NCBI GenBank assembly: GCA_020809705.1
Contig: CP085832.1
Location: 3,968,001 to 4,032,000 of the forward strand
Origin: Calonectria ilicicola
Lineage: Eukaryota > Ascomycota > Sordariomycetes > Hypocreales > Nectriaceae
Reading direction: 5' to 3'
Length of the DNA: 64,000 nucleotides
Shown here: positions 1 through 10,802 of the stretch, piece after piece
Numbering within the stretch: the first letter of the stretch is position 1
Layout of the letters: the number at the start of each line of letters is the position of its first letter
Program-made: the position numbers and the translations under genes
The notes under the pieces: model-generated
What the model saw: only the letters and a program-made list of their open reading frames with translations
Database searches by the model: none
What the model was told of the DNA's origin: nothing

Positions 1-827
1 ATCTCTCCGCCATGCACGCCGCACCTTTAGTGGGAGCAATAAAGCCATATGTGGTGAAATGTAATCCGCGTCCGTGTATTTTGGAAATAGCCGTTCCCCA
101 TGGACTGAGATCACATATGAGGCTACCTGTCCTGCTTACATAGGCTATATTATCGGATATGCTGCTTGGCTGGGCTGCAATAGGTGGTGGTGGCCTTACT
201 CTAGGGATATCATTCTGACAATCTTTCTCCGATGCCCGAAGGATTTCAATCTTTATTGGCATGTAGCCTTAGTCGACGGCGAAGCCTACAACACCAAAGA
301 AGGTTCTACGTGACTTCATTCGGAAGCTTGTTACCGTCTTGGCTCAAATACATTCGGCTATTCAATCGTGGTGTCCCCACGCAACACATTGCTACGGGGC
401 ATGTTACTTGTAACATAGAAAACATATGTAAAGTCTGCGGAATAGAGGTTTTGGGGTGCTTGGAGATTCATCTCTGATTAACGGTACTAAGAACCAACAT
501 TGCACTGAATTGAGAAGTTTTGAACGCGATAGGCATTTGAGGTACGCCAAGCCAAGAACGTATCGTAGAAGTGAGCATAGTTTTATTTGAACCCAATAAC
601 TATTTCTCGCTTCTTGTTAAATTATGAGATCCTTCAGTTATAATGAACGGAGATTTTTGAAACCAAAGGGAACAAAATTCCCTTGTTTACGAGTGACATA
701 TGTCAGCAATGACGTCATCGCATTGGGTCGTTTTCAGGACCATGTGCCGAAACATCTTGCACGCTGCTCGTCGTAGTTCTTCTGTTTGTGCCCCGAACCA
801 ATCACGATAATCCACTAGAACAGCAAC
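1..827. other. Intergenic, no gene seen
   Basis: Only short open frames without family resemblance or convincing splice context occur here. The last 200 bases are the likely promoter and 5' leader of the downstream GST gene. The left edge could hold the tail of a gene outside the window, but nothing supports this. Confidence 0.5.
710..717. promoter_or_regulatory. CRE/ATF-type palindrome
   Basis: A perfect TGACGTCA palindrome lies about 110 bp upstream of the GST start codon. It is the consensus for CREB/ATF-type bZIP factors, which in fungi control stress genes. A single 8-mer may be chance, but its position upstream of a detoxification gene fits a stress-response role. Confidence 0.35.
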
Positions 828-1765
828 ATGTCTGAATCAAACGATGCAGATTACACGCTCTACTCTGCCCCATTCTCCTTGTACTCTATGATGGCCCGCC
901 ACACTATCCAACTCGGCCCCGGGACGAGTGGTGCTCGACCGCCCCGGAAGATAGGTCTTCGCTTTATAGACCATCGGAAAAACGAGAATTTACACGAGCA
1001 CTATCTTACGATAAACCCCAAAGGGCAGCTTCCAGCGATGACAGGCAACATCCTAAAACAGCCACTTACCGACAGTCACTCCATCTCGCTCTACTTGGCT
1101 CGGAATCACTATCCGTCAATGTTGCCGACGGAACATGCTACCGTCATCCTGGACCTTCTCGAGAGAATCCATGGGATCTATGGCTTGTCGTTTAGCAACA
1201 AAAGTCCGACAGCGACGATGATGCAGCACAACCCCTCACCTGTGGAGGATATTCTTAAGAGAACTGATATCAGTTCAGAATATAGAATGGCCCTCAATGC
1301 CAAGCTCGATTTGTATGTTACTCAAAATCCTTTAATCGCTTTATGATTATCTCTGAGGGGTCTACTATTATCATTGAATGCCGAGACTAACTTGGTCGAT
1401 TATTCAGCCATAACAAAAACAACGCGATAGCGTTCCAGCCAGCTATCGTGGCCAAAGCCCGCGCAGACCTGCAAACCATCTTTGCAGAAATAATACAGCA
1501 CCATAGAGAGTGCGACAGCTCGGAAGAGATGGAATGGATTTTTGGCACTCAGGCAGGCCCGACCGTACTTGACAGTCATCTTCTTCCAATAGTCTTGCGC
1601 TGCATAGATGCCGGAAATGCAGACCTTGTCCCACAGGAGCTGCAACATTGGGCTAAGGTTAAAGCAAAAGGTCCCGTTTGGCAAAAGGTCATGCACGGCA
1701 AGTCCACACAATGGAATCCCTCGATGGGACCAATTGCAGATATGCGAGAGATGATGTCTCTATGA
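828..1765 (+). CDS. Glutathione S-transferase-like protein
   Basis: Two-exon model: 828-1312 and 1408-1765, encoding about 280 residues. The intron begins GTATGT, has a gactaac branch site and ends TTCAG; removing it joins the frames cleanly (phase 2). The N-terminal part reads as a thioredoxin-fold GST domain, with LYSAPFSLYS near the start and the cis-Pro stretch NPKGQLPAM. TDSHSISLYLA follows as the helix closing the GSH site. Exon 2 supplies the all-helical C-terminal domain, including GPTVLDSHLLPIV. The expected role is cytosolic glutathione conjugation or a GST-like accessory step in secondary metabolism. It does not show the SSCxWR-type motif of zeta-class maleylpyruvate isomerases. 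Subclass and substrate cannot be told from sequence. Confidence 0.75.
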
Positions 1766-2076
1766 GAGTCCTTGTCAGGCAGCATATCATTTCGTCGGGT
1801 GCAATTGGCTGAACGTTAAAGCGGCTATCAAGTTACTTTATCAGAATTTAGAGTTGGATAAATGGCTCAAATCAATGGAATTCATCGTATAATACTCCTT
1901 ATATATCATTTTAAGCCATAATGTTTGCTTATAATGCTTGGTGGAGAGGATTAGCCTTCAATCTTCCTTGTGCTGTGCTATGTTTGATATGTAAAAAGCA
2001 AGATTCTTATGCAAAGAGTCAGAACAGTGGCGACTAAGATTAAATTTGAAGAGCTCAGTGAATTTGAGATTTAGAA
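1766..2076. other. GST 3' flank, no gene seen
   Basis: This is moderately AT-rich sequence between the GST stop and the TA dinucleotide flanking the first inverted repeat. No coding signal was found. It probably carries the GST 3' UTR. Confidence 0.4.
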
Positions 2077-2078
2077 TA

Positions 2079-2120
2079 ACGTATATGATAAGCATGCGTC
2101 GCAGACAAGTATACGTCGCA
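2079..2120 (+). repeat. Left terminal inverted repeat
   Basis: This 42-bp repeat matches the reverse complement of 10803-10844 with one A/G difference. It contains an internal near-direct repeat, TGCGTCGCA ... TACGTCGCA. It is immediately preceded by a TA target site. Confidence 0.88.
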
Positions 2121-2176
2121 AAAATCCCTCATACACAACACTTTTCAATTGATCAAATGCTTCTCAACCATCAAAC

Positions 2177-3049
2177 ATGTCACAGTCCAATATAGAGGCT
2201 AATACCCTTCTTGCCCTTTAAGCCATTCAAGGTCCCCAAAAATTAAGTACCTAAAAGGCTACACAGATCTATAAAGTTAATAAGCATAGGCTACATTGTT
2301 AGTAGAAGGGGATTCAATCTTGAAGTAATTGGATCCCTCTATTATACAAGCTATCCAATTTAGAAGAGGATATTATTCTTCAGTTTATTCTAGATCTAGA
2401 TTTATAAGGATTCCCTCCATAGCTTTCTAATGTAAAGGAAATAGCTAATTAATTACTTTTTAATTGAAATAAACTACTAATTAGTTAATATTAGGCTTTA
2501 AATTTTATAAAGTAATATATAGAGTTTAAAATATAATTCTTTTATAAATATAATTATAAAAGGGCTAAATATAAAGATCTAAAGATTATTAATAATTAAT
2601 TTAAGCTTATAATAAATATAATAAGAAAATATAATATTAAATTAAATAATATTTATAATTTTAATAAGATTAGCTTTATAATAGGTATTATTATAAGTAG
2701 AATGGTTGTAATAGGTATAGAAAGACATTCAAACTCAAAATTAATCTAGCCTAGAAATTGAAAATAGATAATAGCTATTTAAGCTATTAATATAAGAGGC
2801 TAGGCAATCTCGCTATTTCTTATTGCTATAGGCTAATATCATCTTGCCAATTGGTATAAAGAAAGCAACCTTCTAGCCAATTAGGCTATTACTACTACTT
2901 AAAATAGCTAGATTAATAATATAATAGGTCTTAAGTGGCTAAAGTATTTTAATTATTATATAAGTAATTAATTAATTAGTTATTATTATCTTCTTATCCT
3001 TAATAGGTATAAAAGTTATTATTTAGTTTAATTTAAGGAATATTATAAG
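2177..3049 (+). pseudogene. pogo/Fot-type transposase, N-terminal remnant
   Basis: Reading from the ATG at 2177 gives a recognisable start (MSQSNIEA), then many in-frame TAA, TAG and TGA codons. The surviving blocks GPQKLST, KLSNLEEDIILQFI and GFPP with LSNVKEIAN have the layout of the psq-type and CENP-B-type helix-turn-helix domains of fungal pogo/Fot1 transposases. Most stops sit where Gln or Arg would be expected, as RIP predicts. From about 2,450 the sequence is too AT-rich to read. The chromovirus LTR cuts the gene at 3,050. Confidence 0.75.
3045..3049. repeat. Target site duplication ATAAG (left)
   Basis: ATAAG directly precedes the 5' LTR, and the same five bases follow the 3' LTR at 9954-9958. 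A 5-bp duplication is usual for Ty3/gypsy integration. Confidence 0.9.
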
Positions 3050-3447
3050 TGTTATGACCCAAACGCCCAAAGGCGGTAAACAGGGGCAGAACCCAAACCA
3101 ATCAAACCAAACTACCCTAGACCAATAAAACCAACCAATAAGAATAAAGTCGAACGAGCCCCGTTCGACTCTGCCGAAGATCGCAACGAACACTGTCGAA
3201 CCGACCCCGTTCGACTATTGCGATAACGGAACCTTAGATAGAAAAGTATATAGACGGATCGAGTCCCACCGTAAGGAACGGAACCGATCAGCTTTCAATA
3301 CAACTTGGTTACCTCAATTGCGATTGACTATTACCTAACGTAACACTTCCATTGCTCCATTTACCATAACGCGCCTAACCATCCTGCCAACAATAAACCC
3401 TTCGTTCTGATTGGTTCATCAAGTTGGGAATTGACCAGACCGTTACA
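3050..3447 (+). repeat. 5' LTR
   Basis: This 398-bp LTR begins TGTTATGACCC and ends CCGTTACA. It matches the 3' LTR over its full length with six differences. It contains the promoter region for the element transcript; an AAGTATATAGA stretch near 3,244 may be the TATA signal. Confidence 0.95.
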
Positions 3448-3500
3448 CGTTGAAAGCTCTTGTTCAGTTGGTTACCCGCGTCAACAATTGAGCAATAACA

Positions 3501-5282
3501 ATGTCCGGAAAGAACCCCGCCGCCACTGCTCCTCCCAGCAACGCTGAGTTAACTACGGAACTACAGCAGGTCAAAAAGAAACTCGCAGATGCACAAGCAC
3601 AACTTAAAGCAGAAAAAGCCGGAACCACCACGGTTAAAGGAAACAAGGGTAAAGACATTGGTGAAATTCTGAGACCCCCGGTCCCAGAGCCCTTCCTAGG
3701 AAAGGCTGCCGATGTAGTCCCCTTCCTCACCCGAATGAAGGGATACTTCCACTTTTTCCCAACGCAACTTGCAACCCCCGAAGCCCAGATACTATACACC
3801 AAAACCCTCCTCCAAGAAGACGCAGGAGTATAGTTTAAACCCATCATAAAAGACTATCTGGAAAACAAGAACAACGCCGACCAAAATGAAGAGACCCGAG
3901 AGATCTTCAGAGACTGGGAACATTTCGAAACCGCTATTAAAGACAATTTCGGCACAATCGATATAGAACAACAAGCTGTAAACCAGTTATACGAACTTAA
4001 ACAAACAAAATCCTGCAGCCAGTATTCGGCCGAGTTCAAAAGAATCGCAGCACGAACAGCCTGGGATGACAACGCACTAATAGAACTCTACTATAAAGGC
4101 CTGAAGAGCGAAATCAAGGATAAAATCTATAAAGAAGACCGGCCAGAAAAACTCTCGGAGTATATCAAAAGTGCTATCAAGATCAACAAAAGACAATTTA
4201 ACCAACACAAAGAACACGCCCGAGATAACAAAAACCCATATATCCCAAACAAAGGAAAAACCTAGAATAAGTAACAAAGCATCGCACACGGGACTCATTC
4301 AGGACCAATGGAACTCGGCGCCACCCAGGGGTATGATAAAAGTAAGATTACCTGCTTCAACTGCGGAAAAAAAGGACATAAATCCTTCGAATGCCGCTCC
4401 CCGAAAATAGGAAATTAGTTTAAACCCATACCAGAAGGACAGAAACAACTTAACACTATGAAAACTCAATGGACCCCAGTACCAGAAGGAAAAGAGGATA
4501 CCACAGGAAAAGTTGTTCTTGCTGTCATTAAGAAACATGAACCAACCGCCATAGTTAAGCAATGTACGGAAAACCATAAATTGCGCAAGGTAAAACTCAC
4601 TCCGCAACAAGAAATCGATGAAGCTATCCGAAAAGCATGGTCAACCCGACAAGAAGGCCAGTCCTGCCTTCCCCACGAATGGTTGGAACAAGCCAAGAAG
4701 ATAGGAATCCCTGCATCCATCCTAGATGTGTATACCGACAAAGCACCAGCATGGTGGGATACCTGCACTTATAACGAAAACGGAAACAGGAAATGGACAA
4801 CAAGTATTAAAAGAATAGCCCAACAAGTCAGGGAACCCTCGTAGGACGGAGACAAAGTCTTTCTACTTGCACGAAGCGAATGGCAACCAGGAAACCGCGA
4901 CCCCCGACCTATCCAACATAAGGAGGATGACCCTAGACTAAACACGGCACACGAAGAACATAAGAACATCTCATGGGTAAGCTGCTATGATCACGACTGC
5001 CTCCAGCACATAGAACAAAAACAGTATGCAGCATGCTTCCCTATTAGGGTAGAAGACGTGGTTATCCACCGCGCCTATGGGAGACACTTCGACCGACACG
5101 AAGTAACGGGAAGAAACCCCCACTACCAGTTCACTATGTTGGAACCAGGTGAGCCTGAGTTCCCCGATTGCAGCGAGCTGCCCTGGAACGAATGTCAAGA
5201 CCCCAAATGCGATATCCACATAGTAGATAAAGCAATGGCCTGGCACCGAACAAAACCAAAAAACGAACAGAGCCCCCTGTAG
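3501..5282 (+). pseudogene. Gag, interrupted by stops
   Basis: One frame runs from the ATG at 3501, 53 bp after the LTR, to TAG at 5280-5282. In-frame stops occur at 3831, 4263, 4272, 4416 and 4842. Between them the frame reads as Gag. There is an N-terminal coiled-coil-like stretch, a retrotrans_gag-like capsid region (about 3,660-4,260), and a CCHC zinc knuckle at 4353-4394 (C-x2-C-x4-H-x4-C). An unusually long Cys/His-bearing C-terminal extension follows. The first stop lies where the family usually has Trp, consistent with a G-to-A change. No full-length Gag can be made from this copy. Gag would form the particle and bind RNA. Confidence 0.85.
5258..5264 (+). promoter_or_regulatory. -1 ribosomal frameshift heptamer A AAA AAC
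   Basis: In the gag frame the heptamer reads X XXY YYZ as A AAA AAC, a canonical -1 slippery site. It lies 15 nt before the terminal gag stop at 5280, inside the short window (from 5231) where the pol frame is open. Slipping back one base enters exactly the pol frame. This is the likely gag-pol switch. A downstream pseudoknot was not folded. Confidence 0.7.
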
Positions 5283-8200
5283 AAGAGCAGCAGGAGCGGC
5301 TAGGGCAACGACCCCCGGAGTTACCGAAAGAACTCCCTAAAAAAGCTCTATACTCTACAACTAAAGAGCAACCCCGACGACGATTAGAAATAAAAGTAAG
5401 GATTAAAGGGAAGTGGTGTAACGCTATGGTGGATAGCGGAGCTGAGCAAAACTACGTGAATCCTCGAGTAGTCAACGAACTTCAGCTACCATGGACAACG
5501 AAAGTCGACCCATACGAAATCATCAATATAGAAGGAACGCCCTTTGGATATAACAACGGTATTATAGACAAAAAGATTGATCACCTGAAAGTCTTCGTTG
5601 AAGGAAAGAACCAAGGAATAACCTTCGATATTGTTGATATCGGACAACACGACCTAGTTTTAGGGTACCCATGGTTATACCGATACAACCCTAATATCTG
5701 CTGGCGTACTGGCCAGGTGCAAATACCCGAGGAGTATGATGCAGCCGGCGATATTTTCATAAAACATGATGAGAGATCTCGAACTCCTAGCCCTGACCAA
5801 GCAGGAGACACGAGCGAAGGAGAATCTTCGCCACCCAAAGGAACAAAACACAAATACAAGAACGGTCAGAAAAGGCAAAGACAACGAACGATCGCCTGCC
5901 TTAGAACACAGTTCCAACAAATCGATAAAAGCCTCAAAGAAATGAAGGCTGAAGCAGAAACAGACAGACTGCGCAATGTACCCCCACAGTACCGAATCTA
6001 CGAAAAGCTCTTCGCAGAAGAACTAGACACTGGACTACCTGAGTTTAGCCAGTGGGATCACGAAATCGTCCTTAAAGACGGATCCAACACCCGATTTTAC
6101 CCTATTTATAATCTCAACCAAATCGAGCTTAATACCCTGAAGGAATACATCCAAGATATGCTCAAAAAGGGATATATCCGTATTTCAAACTCCGAAGCTG
6201 GTTACCCTGTCATGTTTGTGCCTAAGAAAAACGGGAAACTACGCCTCATCGTGGACTACCGACAGCTCAACGATATCACCATTAAAGATCGCACTCCACT
6301 ACCATTGATTAATGAAATGAAGGATCGCCTTCATAGAGCCAACATCTTTACTGCACTGGATCTTAAAGAAGCATATAATCTTATTCGCATTAAAGAAGGA
6401 CATGAATGGAAAACCGCTTTTCGAACTAAGTTTGGACTGTTTGAATACCTAGTTATGCCTTTCGGACTCACAAATGCACCGGCATCATTTCAACGAATGA
6501 TAACCAATGTATTGCAAGAACACTTAGACATCTTTGTTGTCTGCTACCTGGACGATATCCTCATCTTCTCCAAAAACGAGGAAGAACATGAAGAACATGT
6601 TCATAAGGTCTTAAAAGCCCTTCAAGACGCCAAACTCCTGGTTGAACCAGAAAAAAGCAAGTTCCACACTCAAGAAGTGGAATTTCTAGGACATATTATC
6701 AGCCCTAACGAAATCCGCATGGACCCAAAGAAAGTCGCTGCAGTAAAAGATTGGAAGGAACCTACTAATGTAAAGGAAGTACAAGCCTTCCTCGGATTTG
6801 CTAACTATTACCGAAGATTCATCAAGGGATTTAGTAAAATCGCCTCAGGCATGACAGAACTAACGAAGAAAGGAATTACCTTTCGATGGGGAAGTAAAGC
6901 ACAACAATCATTCGAAGCTATAAAAAATGCTATTTTAGAAGAACCCATCCTTGCAATGTTCGACCCTGATAAGCCTATAGAGCTAGAAACCGATGCATCG
7001 GACTTCGCCCTAGGGGCCCAGATCGGACAACGAGATGAAAAAGGAAACCTACATCCTATAGCATTTTACTCGCACAAGCTACATGGCCCTGAGCTAAACT
7101 ACCCAATCTACGATAAGGAATTCCTCGCTATCGTCAATGCTTTCAGAGAATTCCGACAATACCTTTTAGGAAGCAACCATAAAATCACAGTATATACCGA
7201 CCATAAAAACATTGCCTACTTCGCAACCACACAAAAACTCAGTGGAAGGCAACTACGATACGCAGAATACCTATCCGAATTCGACTACCAAATCGTTCAT
7301 ATTAAAGGAACTGAGAATGGCCGCGCCGATGCGATCAGCCGCCGACCCGACTACAACACAGAAAAACCAAAAACACAGGAAAAACTATTGATCTACAACG
7401 CCAATGGAGGACTAGAACAAGCCCCAATCAGTGGAATGACAATAGAAACAAAGAAAATAATCGCCGCTATGAGAGTAGGAGGATTGCCACGTGCAACCAG
7501 AACCACTACCGCGGAAATACCAATACAACGAGTGGAACAGGGCAATCCACTACTAAGGAAAATCGAAGAATACAATCTAGCACTCCCAGAAGAAGAAAAA
7601 ACGGACTACCTACAAGTACCAGAGGAATACTAAATGGAGTTAATAAGGGACATTCACGAACATCCCTTGCATGGCCATAAAGGCATTAACAAAACCCTCG
7701 AACGAGTTAAACAGATATTTTTCTTTAGTAAGATGAAAAAGAAAGTTGAACAAGTATGTAAGGAATGCAGCCTATGTCGACACTCCAAAAAACCAAGACA
7801 CAAACCATACGGATTATTACAACCATCCCCTATCACACAACGACCATGGGACTCAATCACAATGGATTTTATTACCGACCTTCTTTTGTCAGCAGACCCT
7901 GCTACAGGAGTATACTACAACAGTATTTTCGTTATCGTCGATCGCTTCACGAAAGCAGCATATTATCTCCCATATAATAAAGCAACAAAAGAAGAATAAT
8001 TCGCCTACCTTTTCTTTCGACATATAGTCGCTATACACGGCCTACCAACCGAAATCATATCGGATAGAGGACAACCATTTGCATCTAAATTTTGGCAAAG
8101 CCTGATGTCCTTAATGGGGTTAAACCACAAGCTAAGCACAGCCTTCCACCCCCAAACAGACGGACAAACCGAACGCCAAAACCAGGAAATTGAGCAATAT

Positions 8201-8926
8201 CTACGATGCTACATTAACTACGAACAAACCAATTGGGTAGAAAAGTTACCTATTGCACAATTAGCACATAACACATCCTATAATCACAGTATTAAAACAA
8301 CACCAGCAAAAGCCAACTTTGGCTTCACACCAGACGCTTACCGAGCCCCCTTAGAAGGCACAATTCAAGCAAAAGCTATGATTAAGTCAGATGATCTGAG
8401 AAAATTACATGAAGAAATGAAGACAGAACTTGAGTTCGTCCGCAACATAATAAAAAGACATTACAACCTAAAAAGGCTGAAGGGACCATCCTTCTCGGAG
8501 GGAGATATGGTCTACCTAGCAACAAAAAATCTTGCAACAAAAAGACAAAACAAAAAAATCGACTTCACGCAGATTGGACCATACCCAATTAAAAGAAAAA
8601 TATCAGAAAACAACTACGAACTCGACCTCCCAGACAACATCAAGGTTCACCCTATCTTCCATATCTCACTACTGGAACCTGGCGATGGCATCCAGGTGAA
8701 CACAGGACCCAAATATAAGCCACAAATAGAAAACCCAGAAGACCAATGGGAAGTAGAGAAAATACTACAAAGAAGAGAGGAAGACGGAAAATTCGAAATT
8801 AAATGGAAAGGCTATGAAGAAACAACCTGGGAACCCGCCAAACATCTTACACATTGCTCGAAGATGCTGGAAGCATTTCTCCGGAATCAACGCAAAGGAA
8901 ATCGGGCAAACCGCTCCAGTCGATAA
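5265..8926 (+). pseudogene. Pol polyprotein, two internal stops
   Basis: The pol frame is -1 relative to gag and spans about 1,220 codons to TGA's equivalent stop at 8926, with in-frame TAA at 7631-7633 and 7997-7999. Domains in order: aspartic protease (VDSGAEQNYV at about 5,429); reverse transcriptase with the YLDD active site at 6545-6556; RNase H (ETDASDFALGAQ near 6,985); integrase with an HHCC zinc-binding N-terminus (7,650-7,800); a DDE core (Asp in ITMDF, Asp in SDRG, Glu in QTERQNQE); and a chromodomain (about 8,747-8,850, ending KGYEETTWEPA). Chromodomains of this type bind histone marks and steer integration to heterochromatin. Both stops are compatible with CAA-to-TAA changes. Confidence 0.92.
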
Positions 8927-9439
8927 CCCCATGATCCTCGAGTAACTGTACCTCTGATAACGCAGACGCCTCCGCACGCTCCTTTTCCTCTAATTCGTCC
9001 AAATCCTCGCAACCCCGAGAAATCATCTCCTTCGCCTTCTCACGCAAATGCCGCTCCTGAGTACGCAAACGCTGCAACCGAGCCAAAGCACTCATTAAAT
9101 CTGCCTCAGCTTTCTCCTTTTCCCCATCAATCCGATCCTTCTCACGGGAAACCCGCTCGACTAAAGAAAAATAAGCACATGAAGCCAAGGAAAGGAAAAA
9201 ACACACTCACAAGCCTGAGCAGAAACACCTCCAAAATCACATCCAGAATACTTATTCTTCACGCAAAATTCGCAGCGGCTTTTTCCTTCAGCCACAACAC
9301 AGGACAGCTGCCCAGCGCGAAAACAAGCCGAACAACGAGGCATCTCGAAGCCAAATTTGTCGATTAACTTGGCAATATCCTTTCGACGAGCTTCAGTCAC
9401 CTTAGGACGAGGCACAACCTTGGTAACGCGACCTGACAT
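8847..9439 (-). CDS. Antisense zinc-motif/coiled-coil protein of retrotransposon
   Basis: On the minus strand an intact two-exon gene lies between pol and the 3' LTR, overlapping the pol 3' end by 80 bp. Exon 1 is 9439-9211. The intron is 9210-9161 (50 nt, GTGAGT...CTTTAG). Exon 2 is 9160-8847. Together they encode 180 residues in a continuous frame. Exon 1 has a Cys-rich motif with CSACF, then a Cys after eight residues, then CEFCVKNKYSGCD, resembling a compact zinc-binding domain. Exon 2 is a charged coiled coil ending in VIDWSGLPDF. An in-frame ATG at 9460 is an alternative start. From memory, similar 'hypothetical proteins' recur in fungal genomes, but no search was run. Function is unknown; self-regulation of the element is possible. 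Confidence 0.65.
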
Positions 9440-9540
9440 CCTATCAGTACCAGAAATCACGAAAAATAAAAAGAGGAAAACACACAGTAGTCAAGGGTGG
9501 GGAAACTGGCCTATTTACCTGGCCTTGGGACAAGACCAAC

Positions 9541-9550
9541 AGAGGGGGAG
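9541..9550 (+). other. Polypurine tract
   Basis: AGAGGGGGAG lies five bases before the 3' LTR. It is the expected primer for plus-strand DNA synthesis. Confidence 0.7.
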
Positions 9551-9555
9551 TATCG

Positions 9556-9953
9556 TGTTATAACCCAAACGCCCAAAGGCGGTAAACAAGGGCAGAACCC
9601 AAACCAATCAAACCAAACTACCCTAGACCAATAAAACCAACCAATAAGAATAAAGTCAAACAAGCCCCATTCGACTCTGCCGAAGATCGCAACGAACACT
9701 GTCGAACCGACCCCGTTCGACTATTGCGATAACGGAACCTTAGATAGAAAAGTATATAGACGGATCGAGTCCCACCGTAAGGAACGGAACCGATCAGCTT
9801 TCAATACAACTTGGTTACCTCAATTGCGATTGACTATTACCTAACGTAACACTTCCATTGCTCCATTTACCATAACGCGCCTAACCATCCTGCCAACAAT
9901 AAACCCTTCGTTCTGATTGGTTTATCAAGTTGGGAATTGACCAGACCGTTACA
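9556..9953 (+). repeat. 3' LTR
   Basis: This 398-bp LTR is identical in length to the 5' LTR. All six differences have A or T here where the 5' copy has G or C: five G-to-A and one C-to-T. It is followed by the ATAAG duplication. Confidence 0.95.
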
Positions 9954-9958
9954 ATAAG
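9954..9958. repeat. Target site duplication ATAAG (right)
   Basis: These five bases are identical to 3045-3049 on the other side of the LTR element. Confidence 0.9.
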
Positions 9959-10169
9959 AATAATAAAATCATTATACTTTATATACTATTTAATTTATCT
10001 TATTTACTTTAGCCTCTTAATATTATATACTTTAGGCTATTAAAAATAATATATAAAAAAAATAAAGCATTTAATTAAATGCTTTATAACCTATATTTCA
10101 AAATCTAATTTCTTCCTAGCCTTTTATAATATATATAATGCCACTATTATAAAAAAGAATATTTAAGTA

Positions 10170-10415
10170 GGATTTAAAGGAGCTAGGCTTTATTCTTTAG
10201 ATATAGAAAATATTATATTAAAGCTTAATATATAGCTATAAACTCTAATACTTTTTAATTAAATAGTTAAGCTTATTAGCCCTTAGACTCTAAAGACTTC
10301 AAGGAATATTACTAAGACTAGCTCTTAGTCTAAATATCTTAAAAAACAAATTAAAAAACTACAAAACACCTCTCCAAAGTCTATTATTAAAACATTATAA
10401 TTACTTTTTAAAAAA
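10170..10415 (+). pseudogene. pogo/Fot-type transposase, C-terminal remnant
   Basis: In one frame the sequence reads GFKGARLYSLDIENIILKLN and later blocks such as LKTSRNITKTSS, with stops in between. This resembles the C-terminal tail of Fot1-type transposases, where a GAGLxPxDPExVLxKL-like block precedes a Ser/Pro/Thr-rich tail. It has the same orientation as the N-terminal remnant. The rest of 9,959-10,640 is too AT-rich to assign. Confidence 0.65.
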
Positions 10416-10802
10416 TAAAAGCAATTATATATAAGATAGTATTAATAAAAATTAAGATATAGGATCTTTAATAAGTAAATAAAATACTTAGTAAATACTA
10501 TAGATTAAAAAAGATTAGATTATAAGATGGAGGGATAATAATAGTAGCTAGTATATAAAAAGTAATTGATTAAATGGATGTAAATGTGCAAATACAGGCA
10601 GAATTATCAAGAAGTGGTGGTTAAGGGAAGTCAGCATAACTGGGCAAAAGGCACTACGGGACTTGTGGTAAGACTGGTCATAATATAAGGATATGTTAGG
10701 TAGTTATTGAGATCTTTGAAGAAGAGAATAGCGATTAGTTTTAATTAATTAAATGCCTTGCGATGTTTTTATCTTAAATTAAAAATGGGGGGTGGCGGAA
10801 AG

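Larger units (their letters stand above)
3050..9953 (+). mobile_element. Ty3/gypsy chromovirus LTR retrotransposon
   Basis: This 6.9-kb element is complete in structure. It has two 398-bp LTRs starting TGTTA and ending TTACA, a 5-bp target duplication, and gag with a CCHC knuckle. Pol follows in the order protease, reverse transcriptase, RNase H, integrase, which defines Ty3/gypsy. A C-terminal chromodomain marks it as a chromovirus. A purine-rich tract precedes the 3' LTR. An extra spliced gene lies antisense after pol. Several in-frame stops in gag and pol probably make this copy non-autonomous. The LTRs differ at only six sites, so insertion is recent relative to the decayed host transposon. 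No convincing primer binding site abuts the 5' LTR. Confidence 0.95.

Noticed and set aside
3448..3500. Primer binding site after the 5' LTR (TGGTTACCCGCG at about 3,470)
   Set aside because: It is about 20 nt from the LTR end and I cannot match it to a tRNA 3' end. Self-priming is also possible.
4077..4610. Minus-strand frames inside gag rich in Phe and Leu
   Set aside because: These are mirror images of the AAA/GAA-rich gag coding strand, not genes. Unlike the 8847-9439 gene they have no splice structure or motif.
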